Origin: CAYREE01 sp964423225
Lineage (GTDB): Archaea; Altiarchaeota; Altiarchaeia; IMC4; SCGC-AAA252-I15
Direction of reading: 5' to 3'
Assembly: GCA_964423225.1 (NCBI GenBank)
Contig: CAYREE010000014.1
Span: 1 to 25,943 of the forward strand
DNA: 25,943 bases
A program made the position numbers and the translations under genes. A model generated the notes under the pieces. That model was not told where the DNA came from. It saw only the letters and a list, made by a program, of their open reading frames with translations, and did no database searches. Below, one piece after another: positions 1-7,545 of the stretch (positions are counted from its first letter, which is position 1; every line of letters begins with the position of its first letter).

Positions 1-1502
1 GTCAACTGCACCTGCTTAAGTCCCCATCCTAAAGCAGCATGAAGAACAGCCACAACGCCATGGACTTCTTGATTTTCCAACACAGCGTCACAAACAACAC
101 GTACCGCATCTTGAATCTTTGGCGCAGCGGCAACGTCTTTTACGACTCTCCCCTGATTTTTGTTATAGTCTGTTAGGTTCAACTTATTGTCGTATGTAAA
201 TGATCTTATCCTCCGGACAATGATTATGGAATCATAATCCGTTTCAAAATCCAGGTTCCTGTAGACAATACCATTGAGATTATAATACTTCAAGAAGACA
301 GGCAGTTCTCCTGGATGAAGGATTAACGCTACCGTATCATCATCGATAAATTCATTAACATCATCTGTGAACCTGCGATCCTTCTCATATATCGAATCGA
401 CTTCCAGGACTAAATGAGGGATTATGATGCCAATGAATAACAATGATAAGATCACAATAAATACAAATATTTGAATTCGTGACTCAATCTTTGAAACACC
501 AAGGGATGACATGATCAATAGGGGAATGTAGATATGGCCGATATACCTTAGTGTCTCGATCGAGAGGAAAGATCCTGACACAATGTGAACTGTAAAACCA
601 AGTAGAACTGGGATTACTATCCAGAGGATAAGCAATAATATCTGGGAGGGATCAGATCTCCTTACCCTAACTAGTCCATATGCTATAGTAGATAGTAATA
701 GGATGCAGGAAGTGATATGTATTAAGCCTTCAGGACCCATCATCGGCAGGCCGGTTATCTGATAATAGAATATCTTTGGGATGAATATTAGGTGGTTATC
801 GATGGGTGGAATCCAACCTATCCCAATATGTGAGGTAATAGCTTTAGAAAGACTGCTTATCCAGGGAATATATGTGATGGCTATGATTATCTGAGAGATT
901 ATCCATCGGGCATCCTTTTTGTTCCCGGATAGGGTGTAAAAGATGAGGTTGAGTGTCATCCAGACTATCAAGCCGGTATAACTCAGATAATTGATGATTA
1001 TCGTCGTTAGAATAAGATATGGAAAAAGAATGTCTTTTGGCTCCCGTATGATCTTTAAGGTAAGGATCATGGAAAACACTGTGAAGAACCAGAGCATCGC
1101 ATACATCTTAGCGAACCTTGAGAAATAGAAGTGATAGGGTGAGAACACCATGAGTATAACAGCGATATATGCGGTCCGGCTTCCAAAAAGCATTCTTGTA
1201 AAGTAATAGACCAGGGGTATTGTCAAGATAGAGATTAGAAGCGATGGCATCCTAAGCGCGATCTCACTATATCCAGTAATATTAGTCCAGTAATGTATGA
1301 GGAGATAGTATAATGGTGGGAAAATTGGTTTTTCTAATAGATCATGGATTATAACAGATGGTGGATTGATGGCCCTATTCCACGTCCATAACTCGTCTTG
1401 TACAAGGCTGGGATAATCTAGTTGATATAGGCGTATTAGGGTTGCGATGAGCATGAATAGGATTAGAAATAGTATTGTTTTCGACCATTGTTGATCATCC
1501 AT
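1..1502 (-). CDS. GT39/PMT-like integral membrane glycosyltransferase, partial (C-terminus outside window)
   Basis: This frame is open on the minus strand from an ATG at 1502 to the left edge (at least 500 codons). Residues 12-24 form a membrane segment, followed by an acidic pair D36-E37 in an extracytoplasmic loop. Then come a PPLYYLL-type segment, a SEIALRMPS motif and FSRFAKMYAML, which is the usual order in the GT39/PMT_2 branch of GT-C enzymes. Many further hydrophobic segments follow, then a soluble C-terminal tail that is still open at base 1. The family moves sugars from dolichyl-phosphate donors onto proteins or lipids outside the membrane. Substrate cannot be read from sequence. 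The Thr-rich stalk protein at 3062-3748 is an attractive neighbouring substrate (inference). The gene lies 30 bp downstream of the 1533-2210 gene on the same strand and may be co-transcribed with it. Confidence 0.8.
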   Translation of the reverse strand, partial: MDDQQWSKTILFLILFMLIATLIRLYQLDYPSLVQDELWTWNRAINPPSVIIHDLLEKPIFPPLYYLLIHYWTNITGYSEIALRMPSLLISILTIPLVYYFTRMLFGSRTAYIAVILMVFSPYHFYFSRFAKMYAMLWFFTVFSMILTLKIIREPKDILFPYLILTTIIINYLSYTGLIVWMTLNLIFYTLSGNKKDARWIISQIIIAITYIPWISSLSKAITSHIGIGWIPPIDNHLIFIPKIFYYQITGLPMMGPEGLIHITSCILLLSTIAYGLVRVRRSDPSQILLLILWIVIPVLLGFTVHIVSGSFLSIETLRYIGHIYIPLLIMSSLGVSKIESRIQIFVFIVILSLLFIGIIIPHLVLEVDSIYEKDRRFTDDVNEFIDDDTVALILHPGELPVFLKYYNLNGIVYRNLDFETDYDSIIIVRRIRSFTYDNKLNLTDYNKNQGRVVKDVAAAPKIQDAVRVVCDAVLENQEVHGVVAVLHAALGWGLKQVQL

Positions 1503-1532
1503 CTTCCAAGTATATGATTCTAATCGAAAATA

Positions 1533-2210
1533 TTATTGTTTTAGTAATTCCCCTATCTCCTCTAAAGCCTTTGTCCTAGTATCAAGGAAGTATTTCACCT
1601 GGCTTCTAGCCGTCTCCATCCTACCCTTATGAGTGTCTTTCAAAGGCTCCCTACCAACAAGGTCGCCATATAATATTATTTTTGGTTTCGAAACATCCTT
1701 CATTTCACGGTAATATTCTTCAAGTTTTGGAATCACAACCCGGTCTAATGCAAGTATAATCTTCAGGTCTGGATGGTGACGGTATGGAATCCTCATCCCT
1801 GGAAGATCTTCCTTGGCCACTCCCGCCTCAACGAGTGCAGTATTACGATATTCCATTTGTCTGGTATGCACGATATCCTTGACTTGAGCATATATCCCAG
1901 TGATTTCTCCAAGTGCTTCATCAGTTATTTTACTTGCATCAAAACCCTTCCATGATTCAACCAACCTCAATGCCTCGGATTTAATATCCTCAGGGATTAT
2001 ATCATAGCCAAGACCAGTGTCAATGATGCTAAGTTTAGCAGTGACAGGTGATTCATTTGCTAGTATCTTATCCACGACTATACCAGCACTATCAAAGATA
2101 ATGGGATACTTCAACTCTGAAGGTTTTGTGAACGTATTGAATATTACCTGGAATGTCGGGCTTCGTTGTATATTACCCCAGTCAACACCACGGACGATAC
2201 GACTAGTCAT
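1533..2210 (-). CDS. Unknown protein with resemblance to low-molecular-weight tyrosine phosphatase/ArsC fold, catalytic Cys absent
   Basis: This is a 225-residue soluble protein with no signal peptide. Residues 9-18 read VDWGNIQRSP and residues 39-43 read FDSAG. These line up with the P-loop (V-C-x-G-N-x-C-R-S-P) and the following (V/F)DSAG strand of low-molecular-weight protein tyrosine phosphatases. Both P-loop cysteines are replaced (Asp10, Gln15), while Asn13, Arg16, Ser17 and Pro18 remain. Phosphatase chemistry through a cysteinyl-phosphate would therefore be impossible. It could be a binding or regulatory pseudo-enzyme. At 225 residues it is longer than typical family members (about 150), with an extra helical middle and C-terminus. 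The family link is my motif reading only. The gene sits between a cysteine-rich surface protein and a membrane glycosyltransferase on the same strand. Confidence 0.7.
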   Translation of the reverse strand: MTSRIVRGVDWGNIQRSPTFQVIFNTFTKPSELKYPIIFDSAGIVVDKILANESPVTAKLSIIDTGLGYDIIPEDIKSEALRLVESWKGFDASKITDEALGEITGIYAQVKDIVHTRQMEYRNTALVEAGVAKEDLPGMRIPYRHHPDLKIILALDRVVIPKLEEYYREMKDVSKPKIILYGDLVGREPLKDTHKGRMETARSQVKYFLDTRTKALEEIGELLKQ

Positions 2211-2224
2211 ATGAGACTATTAGA

Positions 2225-2277
2225 AAAACAAAAAGAATAAAAAAAAAGAAGGGGAAAAAGACCTAGGAAAGTCCTAG
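2225..2277 (-). terminator. Hairpin plus oligo-T terminator after the 2284-2946 gene
   Basis: A perfect inverted repeat (CTAGGA at 2263-2268, TCCTAG at 2272-2277, 3-nt loop) lies just past the stop codon of the minus-strand gene ending at 2284. Read on the minus strand it is followed by long T-rich runs (2225-2260). Archaeal termination usually relies on the T tracts, and the hairpin may add stability. The same T-rich stretch may also serve the promoter of the gene starting at 2210. Confidence 0.6.
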
Positions 2278-2283
2278 ATCAAT

Positions 2284-2946
2284 TTAATACTCTGCAGCTG
2301 GGTAAGGAGCTAATGATGTGTCAGTGGCTTCATCACCAGTCTCAGGCATTGTAGGTTCTTCAGCCATTGTTGAAGATGTGAACTCGTCTAGTAGAGAGCC
2401 ATGAGGTCCTCCATCAAGAGCGTCTTCACAGTTTCCTCCGCCATCACAACGACCAATATTGCCGTTATCTAAAGTGCAGGTACTAGATTCAGCAGCATAT
2501 TCATCACAGTCTCCCATGCCTCCACAGACCATACAGTTACCACATTCATCACCAGGCATCAGTATGCAACATTCACCAAGACAAATTGAAGGATCAGTTG
2601 GGTCGCCAGGATCAGGTATCGTAGGGACCTCAATAGGAGGGTCAAAGGGTATTATTATTGAAGGAGGTGTTATTGGAGGCACCTCAATTGGGGGAAACTC
2701 TGGCATAGGTACATCAGGAAGAGACTCAGGCGGCATAGGCATGTTATCAGTAGGATCTGGTGGGTTTGGGTTATGATCTATAGGTGGGATAGAATCATCG
2801 GGGGGCTCAATAGGTTCAATAGGTTCAATAGGAATATCGGGTAATCCACCCATTCTAGGCGTTATCTTGCTGCCACCAAAATAATACAACAAGACAAAAG
2901 CAATAAATACAACGCCGATAACAACCGGCAAATGCTTATTATCCAT
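2284..2946 (-). CDS. Membrane-anchored protein with Pro-rich stalk and cysteine-rich domain
   Basis: This is a 220-residue protein of unknown function. I chose the ATG at 2946 because GAGGT lies 8 nt upstream; a longer frame to 3153 would overlap the neighbouring gene antiparallel to nothing useful and lacks support. Residues 7-23 form one membrane helix. Residues 37-119 are a Pro/Asp/Glu/Ile-rich stalk with the tandem unit PIE repeated three times. Residues 122-173 contain twelve or so cysteines, including CLGECC, CGNC and CDGGGNC patterns, suggesting a small disulfide-bonded domain. The tail (174-220) is acidic with Ser, Thr and Pro. The topology suggests a surface protein with an N-terminal anchor and a rigid spacer. 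It follows the Thr-rich stalk protein 115 bp upstream on the same strand, and both have the plan anchor, spacer, cysteine domain. Confidence 0.75.
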   Translation of the reverse strand: MDNKHLPVVIGVVFIAFVLLYYFGGSKITPRMGGLPDIPIEPIEPIEPPDDSIPPIDHNPNPPDPTDNMPMPPESLPDVPMPEFPPIEVPPITPPSIIIPFDPPIEVPTIPDPGDPTDPSICLGECCILMPGDECGNCMVCGGMGDCDEYAAESSTCTLDNGNIGRCDGGGNCEDALDGGPHGSLLDEFTSSTMAEEPTMPETGDEATDTSLAPYPAAEY

Positions 2947-3061
2947 AATCATCAACCTCGTTACAAAGTATATACTTATAATAAAATCAGGAAGAACAAG
3001 CGTATAAACCAAAAAAATGGGTAAATCCCGTCTGAAAAGGCCAAATAACGCTGATTTGGTT

Positions 3062-3748
3062 TTATAATGTGGTCGTGGTTGTCGATGTTGAAATAGTAGT
3101 GGTCGATGCATCAACATTACAGCAGCAAACACCTTCATTATCCTCGCATTCACTCACATCAATCTTACGATCACCATCCCTACACTTAGTACTAGTACAA
3201 TAGTATAAATCATATCCAAGTGCATCACACTCCATGTCACAATCATTCCAATACAGACGCTCACACACTCCTTTAACACAATCCTCATACGCCTCACACC
3301 GATCCACAGGATTCTCCTTCACCTTGCCAATACAACGAGACTCCATAGTCCCAGGCATACTACACGAATATTTTGTCTTATATTCATAGACCGTGTTTCC
3401 CCTGCAAACCATCTTTACTATCGTACCCCCACAATCCTCGGTTGAACTACATCTCCTACCACTCATCGTAGTAGTCGTTGAAGAAGTAGTAGTCGAAGAA
3501 GAAGTAGACTCAGGGGTTGTTGTACTTGAGGTAGAAGTGACAGTAGTTGATGTAGTCGTAGTAGAGGTTGTTGTAGTAGTTGACGATGTTGTAGTGGTTG
3601 TCGTTGGTTTGATCCAATGAAAAACACGTGTTGCAGCCGATTCCACATGCTGATAAAAACGTTGAGAAGGCAGGAAAAATAGGAAGGCCAATAATGAACT
3701 CATAACAAGTATTAGAATAATCAACACAGCATATACTCTATCAACCAT
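3062..3748 (-). CDS. Membrane-anchored surface protein with Thr/Ser mucin-like stalk and shared 8-cysteine module
   Basis: This is a 228-residue protein. Residues 7-25 are a membrane helix. Residues 49-94 are almost purely Thr/Ser, a likely O-glycosylated stalk. Residues 100-162 hold eight cysteines at 100, 106, 115, 129, 139, 151, 157 and 162. The same spacing recurs in the proteins at 12204-13058 (twice) and 15449-17419. A second cysteine cluster covers residues 170-210, ending CCCN. The extreme C-terminus is again Thr-rich (214-227), so the folded part sits between two Thr tracts. The protein probably faces outside the cell, anchored at its N-terminus. The nearby GT39-like gene (1-1502) could glycosylate the Thr tracts (inference). 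No known family was recognised beyond the repeated module. Confidence 0.8.
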   Translation of the reverse strand: MVDRVYAVLIILILVMSSLLAFLFFLPSQRFYQHVESAATRVFHWIKPTTTTTTSSTTTTTSTTTTSTTVTSTSSTTTPESTSSSTTTSSTTTTMSGRRCSSTEDCGGTIVKMVCRGNTVYEYKTKYSCSMPGTMESRCIGKVKENPVDRCEAYEDCVKGVCERLYWNDCDMECDALGYDLYYCTSTKCRDGDRKIDVSECEDNEGVCCCNVDASTTTISTSTTTTTL

Positions 3749-3771
3749 CCTAAAAGATTAGAAGACAATAG

Positions 3772-3778
3772 TTATAAT
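3772..3778 (+). promoter_or_regulatory. TATA-like element for the 3800 gene
   Basis: TTATAAT is centred about 25 nt upstream of the ATG at 3800 and no Shine-Dalgarno sequence precedes that ATG, which suggests a leaderless transcript. The 51-bp gap also has to hold the promoter of the divergent gene starting at 3748. Confidence 0.45.
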
Positions 3779-3799
3779 CTACAATACCAATCAATAGAT

Positions 3800-4492
3800 A
3801 TGAATATTTTCAGAACCATCTACCTAATCGCAATAATAATCAGTGCAATACTACTACTACCATTGATTGTGACTCACAGCATCTGGATGATGGGTGGGAA
3901 AAGCCTGCCATACATCATACGATACCAATGGGATATAGTAGCCATCAACATAGTCTTCTTCCTCCTATTCCTCATGCTCCTAAGATACAGAACCCAGGTC
4001 GACTGGAGGAGCAGGAACATGTATATAGCATTCATCATAGCATTATTCGCCGAAATGTACGGTTTCCCCCTAACAGCATACTTCATAGCAAGCTACCTAG
4101 GACCAGTAGAAGTCGAATACAGCCCACAATTCTTCCTACTCATACCATTCTACAACGGCACATTCAAACTACCACCCATGATGATAATAGGCGGCCTAAT
4201 CACAGTGATCGGCGCACTCCTCATAATACTAGGCTGGATTGAAATCTACAAGACCAAAGACCGGCTCGTAACCAAGGGAATATACAAGTACTCAAGAAAC
4301 CCACAATACCTAGGCATGCTACTAATAACATTCGGCTGGATAATCCACTGGCCCACCATACTAACACTAATGATGTGGCCAGTACTGCTCATAACATACT
4401 ATAACCTCTCCAAGAAAGAAGAGAAGCTCATGCAGGAAAAATACCCGATAGAATTTAAGAAATTCAAGAAAAAAACGCCAATGTTCCTATAG
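3800..4492 (+). CDS. Isoprenylcysteine/phospholipid methyltransferase-like membrane protein
   Basis: This is a 230-residue protein with about five hydrophobic segments (roughly 8-28, 46-62, 75-100, 128-148 and 170-201). The C-terminal part carries the ICMT/PEMT signature: LVTKGIYKYSRNPQYLG with R166-N-P-Q-Y-L-G172, then the paired acids E207-E208 in KKEEKLMQEKYPIEFKKF. These features bind S-adenosylmethionine in this superfamily, whose members methylate a lipid or prenylated substrate at the membrane. The archaeal substrate is unknown, and a lipid or quinone precursor is as likely as a prenyl-cysteine. The N-terminal half is longer than in minimal members. The gene is transcribed alone, divergently from the stalk protein and convergently with the 4496-5173 gene, with only 3 bp between the two stop codons. 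Confidence 0.7.
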   Translation: MNIFRTIYLIAIIISAILLLPLIVTHSIWMMGGKSLPYIIRYQWDIVAINIVFFLLFLMLLRYRTQVDWRSRNMYIAFIIALFAEMYGFPLTAYFIASYLGPVEVEYSPQFFLLIPFYNGTFKLPPMMIIGGLITVIGALLIILGWIEIYKTKDRLVTKGIYKYSRNPQYLGMLLITFGWIIHWPTILTLMMWPVLLITYYNLSKKEEKLMQEKYPIEFKKFKKKTPMFL

Positions 4493-4495
4493 AAT

Positions 4496-5173
4496 CTATT
4501 TGCCACCAAGAGCTGCATGATAATTATCACTGTAACGACTCTTAATCTTCTCCCATTCGGTAAGAGGCATCACACCATACTGTTTCAAATCATGCTTTGC
4601 CAAAGACTGGCAAGCCCTCTCAACCTCCTCTTCCTTAACGACGAGAAACGATAGCATCTTCCCATGGGCACCATGAGTGAACGGTACTTCTTTTGCCTTA
4701 ATCTCCCAGTCAGTACGGATAGGCATATAGCCCTGGTGAAATCCCTCATATTCTTGTCGTTCAAGCTCAGGCAACTCAAGCACCCTTTGATGAAAAACAA
4801 ATAACAAGGGATTAGCAATCGCCTTCCCCTGAGTCGAGTCAACCGCATAGTCAGGATGTCCAGGATGATCACAAGGATTATAAAGATACACTTCAGGAAA
4901 CCCGCCAGGCTGCGGCTCAAGCTTACCACACGCAAGAATTGGATCAAGAGTATCTATCCCGCCCTTAGAACTATGAGAAAAAAACCTTATAGCATACTTT
5001 AAGCCTTTACCAAGATTCAAATCAATATCATCAGCAGTGATAACACTAACACCCTCGATCGTTCTAGCACTAGTCTTACCAGCCATAGGACTCACCTTCT
5101 CAACGATGCGACCAGGCGATGATTGGCCAACAACCTGTTCCCTAGGCAAACCATTATCTTCAACCGTGGCCAT
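4496..5173 (-). CDS. Hypothetical cytosolic protein
   Basis: This is a 225-residue protein not assigned to a family. The ATG at 5173 (MATVEDNG) is preferred over an in-frame ATG at 5263, because the longer version would run through the divergent Tat-protein gene. There is no signal peptide or membrane segment. A central stretch reads FSHSSKGGIDTLDPI, then a Gly/Pro loop and VYLYNP, followed by PLLFVFHQ and a Cys/His-containing NPCDHPGHPDY segment. The His-Ser pattern followed by L-x-P and VYL faintly recalls the first strands of ADP-ribosyltransferase folds, but I would not assign that. The C-terminal 60 residues are mostly helical and charged. It shares a 29-bp divergent promoter region with the Tat-exported protein, so the two may be co-regulated. 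Confidence 0.65.
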   Translation of the reverse strand: MATVEDNGLPREQVVGQSSPGRIVEKVSPMAGKTSARTIEGVSVITADDIDLNLGKGLKYAIRFFSHSSKGGIDTLDPILACGKLEPQPGGFPEVYLYNPCDHPGHPDYAVDSTQGKAIANPLLFVFHQRVLELPELERQEYEGFHQGYMPIRTDWEIKAKEVPFTHGAHGKMLSFLVVKEEEVERACQSLAKHDLKQYGVMPLTEWEKIKSRYSDNYHAALGGK

Positions 5174-5202
5174 ATATATTATTATCTGCAGTAAGAGGAT
5201 AT

Positions 5203-6456
5203 ATGTCTGTTTCAAGAAGAAGATTCCTACAAGCATCGGCAGGGACTGCCACAGCAATAGCAATTGGTGCGGGATTACACTACTTTCGCTCTGATAACAA
5301 TGATCTTGAACCTGATGAAATGCTTAAAAGACAGGCTGAACGACTGACAAGCTTGGATAAAGCCATAGTTAACCATCATCTGGATGCAATCGAAGGATCG
5401 CTTTTGAAAAAGACTAGCCTAGGCGTATTATGGAATGATATACAGTCCATAAATTTTATGGGGCAAAAGATACCTGAAATAGACCTTGTCGACAGCGATG
5501 AATCCAATATCGTTAAAAGAGACGGGAAAATATTAATCACCGGTTCAGGATTTCAACCGATAACAGATAACATCAGAGTAGTGAGAATACCCCCTATGCA
5601 GGCAATAAAGAACCTTGCATTACGAGGACATGCCCCAGTAACCACAGATCAATTACATGAAGCCCTACATTGGCTACACGACCAATTCAATATCATCGAA
5701 CCATTAATAGACGAATACAATCGATTTAACATATCAAGATTCAATCAACCAAATCCTCCAAGACGAGAATTCATGATAAAACAGGTTAGAGATCCTAAAA
5801 CAGGGGAGAAAATACTATTTCCAGCCACCGATGAGACAAAATTCGCATATTTCTATGGAATGAAAAAAGACCCTGATTTCCTGGAAAAACTCACCAAAGA
5901 CGGGAAAATTAATCCTCAATACATTGAAGAATTATTCTATGAAGGAATAGATACAATAAATAAATTCTCCAGAAGCCTAGGACTAGGTGGAAGGGTACTT
6001 ACAGAAACGCATGCAATGTTGATAGCGTCACACCATGACTGGGAAAAACTCACGCCCGACACACTAAAAGAATCAGTCTTCAAATCAGTAAGAAGAACCA
6101 TAACCGGACAATACACTGTAGATGATAGAAACCAGGAAGCAGCCTGGCAAGCAGTTACCCAACTACACGCAGTTGTTCCACTATGCATGCCCAAAGAACA
6201 TGGTCTAGCAGGTAATATATGGCAGGTTGGAATAGATATCGGACAAAGCATGCACTCCTACGATCCAGATACCGGCAGATTCGTTGAACTTGATCGTAGG
6301 GTAGAAGAATACCAGTCAATATTAAGGATGAATCCTGAGAAAGCTGATAAAGAAAGAAAAAGATGGCTTGAAAAACTAATTCGAATCAGGGCGAAAGACC
6401 AAGATACAACAAGAAGAACAACAAGGAAATACTTAGATGAACACTTCAGTAACTAA
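5203..6456 (+). CDS. Tat-signal protein of unknown function
   Basis: This is a 417-residue protein. The N-terminus S4-R-R-R-F-L-Q10 matches the twin-arginine consensus S/T-R-R-x-F-L-K. It is followed by a mild hydrophobic stretch (11-28) without a clear AxA cleavage site, so the protein may be exported folded and remain anchored. A GAGG sequence lies just upstream of the ATG. The body is soluble, charged and mostly helical, and I recognise no enzymatic family. Conserved-looking stretches include HEALHWLHDQFN (near 150), TETHAMLIASHHDW (near 265) and the C-terminal basic helix. The cluster of His residues (HH at 270-271 and others) could bind a metal, which would suit the Tat route (inference). 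It is paired divergently with the 4496-5173 gene. Confidence 0.7.
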   Translation: MSVSRRRFLQASAGTATAIAIGAGLHYFRSDNNDLEPDEMLKRQAERLTSLDKAIVNHHLDAIEGSLLKKTSLGVLWNDIQSINFMGQKIPEIDLVDSDESNIVKRDGKILITGSGFQPITDNIRVVRIPPMQAIKNLALRGHAPVTTDQLHEALHWLHDQFNIIEPLIDEYNRFNISRFNQPNPPRREFMIKQVRDPKTGEKILFPATDETKFAYFYGMKKDPDFLEKLTKDGKINPQYIEELFYEGIDTINKFSRSLGLGGRVLTETHAMLIASHHDWEKLTPDTLKESVFKSVRRTITGQYTVDDRNQEAAWQAVTQLHAVVPLCMPKEHGLAGNIWQVGIDIGQSMHSYDPDTGRFVELDRRVEEYQSILRMNPEKADKERKRWLEKLIRIRAKDQDTTRRTTRKYLDEHFSN

Positions 6457-6533
6457 ACAGTACTAATCCTACATCTAAAAAACGCCTAAAAATAGTAGCA
6501 GCCTAACCACTATTGAAATGATTTAAAAAAATT

Positions 6534-6548
6534 TTGGTTTTAAACCAA
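6534..6548. repeat. Perfect inverted repeat TTGGTTT-T-AAACCAA between convergent genes
   Basis: The arms are 6534-6540 and 6542-6548 around a single T. It lies in the gap between the Tat-protein stop codon (6456) and the OB-fold gene stop codon (6590). It may act in transcription termination for one or both, or bind a protein. The 11-mer TTGGTTTTAAA recurs in the histone-gene promoter at 13148-13158. Confidence 0.5.
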
Positions 6549-6589
6549 TTGGCGTAAACAGATAACCTCCACCCCAAGAGGGATGCCAT

Positions 6590-6868
6590 CTATTCCTCGA
6601 CTTTTTCGAGCGTCCCAAACTTACCTGAAGAAACCTGTAGATTACCCTGATACATTTTAGCCCAACCATTCGTGACCTTAACCATATCACCGATACCGTA
6701 TTTACCAACATCTTCGGTCCATAAGGTTAAAGTAGCACTACCAGAATCATCTTCAATTGTAGCATCCTGGACAGGACCAACCCTCGTATCTCTTGGCTCG
6801 CTAATGTCAGTGACCTTTACTACGATCTCTTCCACAGGTGTCTTATCTTTTAATTCAGATATTTTCAT
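6590..6868 (-). CDS. Single OB-fold nucleic-acid-binding protein (RPA/SSB-like)
   Basis: This is a 92-residue protein made of one OB fold. Strand 1 is EEIVVKVTDIS, then the loop EPRDTRVGPVQDATIED, then the diagnostic SGSATLTLWTEDVGKYGIGDMVKVTNGWAKMYQGNLQVSSGKFG. This matches the archaeal RPA/SSB-type domain: D-D-(S/T)-G-x-(A/I)-x-x-(T/V)-L-W, and G-D-x-V-x-(I/V)-x-x-(G/A). Stand-alone single-domain versions are common in archaea and are thought to bind single-stranded DNA or RNA. No zinc finger or second OB domain is present, unlike full RPA. The gene is alone, convergent with the Tat-protein gene. A perfect palindrome at 6914-6930 lies 46-62 bp upstream of its ATG. Confidence 0.8.
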   Translation of the reverse strand: MKISELKDKTPVEEIVVKVTDISEPRDTRVGPVQDATIEDDSGSATLTLWTEDVGKYGIGDMVKVTNGWAKMYQGNLQVSSGKFGTLEKVEE

Positions 6869-6913
6869 TTTCTCAACATATGGATATCATCCAATAAAAA
6901 TCATTATCTATTT

Positions 6914-6930
6914 GAAGAATAATATTCTTC
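6914..6930. promoter_or_regulatory. Palindrome GAAGAAT-AAT-ATTCTTC upstream of the OB-fold gene
   Basis: The arms are 7 bp (6914-6920 and 6924-6930). It lies upstream of the minus-strand OB-fold gene (start 6868) and downstream of the small membrane ORF that ends at 6963. It could be an operator for the first or a termination element for the second. Confidence 0.4.
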
Positions 6931-6962
6931 TAAAATAATTCAGGCTTAACACTTAAAAAATC

Positions 6963-7175
6963 CTAGCTTTTTTTAGCCGAAAAAATCCAGATTACACGCC
7001 CTAAACTAGTTAAAAAAGCGCCCTTAATCAATCCGGAAAGAGGAATTAAAATGATGATAGTCCTAAATATGATCTTTTTATAGATTATGATCGATGCAAT
7101 ACAAACCTGAATAAAAGATAGTGTAAGCGAAACAAGTCCCAGTATAAATCCAAGCACACAACCCAGAAGTACCAA
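6963..7175 (-). CDS. Small membrane protein, TTG start (tentative)
   Basis: This 70-residue frame starts at TTG (7175), the only usual initiator between an upstream in-frame stop and the first hydrophobic stretch. The ribosome-binding site is not clear: AAGGA lies only 1 nt before the TTG. Two long hydrophobic segments cover residues 2-31 and 36-64, broken by a Tyr-Lys-Lys turn, and the C-terminus is basic (SAKKS). It follows the similar small membrane ORF at 7194-7418 after 18 bp, so the two are probably one operon. No family is recognised. Hydrophobicity and context support it as real, but the start is weak. Confidence 0.45.
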   Translation of the reverse strand: MVLLGCVLGFILGLVSLTLSFIQVCIASIIIYKKIIFRTIIILIPLSGLIKGAFLTSLGRVIWIFSAKKS

Positions 7176-7193
7176 ATCCTTTTTTACATAACC

Positions 7194-7418
7194 CTAACAA
7201 GACAGATGATATCCAAGAGATACCCAGAGCAATATCGAAGATATGAAGACAATGAAGGAGAAAAGCATACTAACATATTTCAAGAGGAACAACAATTCGC
7301 CTGAAAGAAGGATGAGCATTACAAAAACAATAAAACTAAAGAATTCCAGGCTTATCAATGCCTTAAAGAACCAGCCAGCATCAGAGATAAAAACACCTAT
7401 CTTCTTCAGATCTATCAT
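7194..7418 (-). CDS. Small membrane protein
   Basis: This 74-residue protein has a short basic N-terminus (MIDLKK), a first amphipathic or hydrophobic segment (8-22), then two strong membrane helices (about 25-43 and 46-66). The promoter region contains a TGATATAATG stretch just upstream and no clear ribosome-binding site, so it may be leaderless. It forms a tandem pair with the smaller membrane ORF 18 bp downstream, and is divergent from the five-repeat cysteine-rich secreted protein. No family recognised. Tandem tiny membrane proteins of this kind can be holin-like or regulatory, but nothing in the sequence decides this. Confidence 0.5.
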   Translation of the reverse strand: MIDLKKIGVFISDAGWFFKALISLEFFSFIVFVMLILLSGELLFLLKYVSMLFSFIVFISSILLWVSLGYHLSC

Positions 7419-7500
7419 TAATTAACATTATATCAGTAAGAGGAAAAAAAGGGGTGCTAAAACATCTGAAACGGCATTAAAACAGTTTATAAAATATGAG

Positions 7501-7539
7501 TTTATATAATATAATACATGTTCAATCTTTTTGAGGTGA
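7501..7539 (+). promoter_or_regulatory. TATA box and ribosome-binding site of the five-repeat protein
   Basis: TTTATATAA at 7501-7509 is a strong archaeal TATA element. GAGGTGA at 7533-7539 sits 6 nt before the ATG at 7546 and is an excellent Shine-Dalgarno sequence. The predicted leader is about 18-20 nt. Confidence 0.6.
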
Positions 7540-7545
7540 AGATTA

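Noticed and set aside
2459..2776. Gly/Ser-rich ORF on the plus strand
   Set aside because: It is the antisense reading of the Pro-rich stalk at 2284-2946; Pro codons read backwards as Gly. No ribosome-binding site or domain.
2947..3153. N-terminal extension of the 2284-2946 gene
   Set aside because: It overlaps the end of the upstream gene by 92 bp; the ATG at 2946 with GAGGT 8 nt upstream is better and starts directly before the membrane helix.
3393..3648. Val-rich plus-strand ORF and Leu/Gln-rich minus-strand ORF
   Set aside because: Both are out-of-frame shadows of the Thr/Ser repeat in the 3062-3748 gene.
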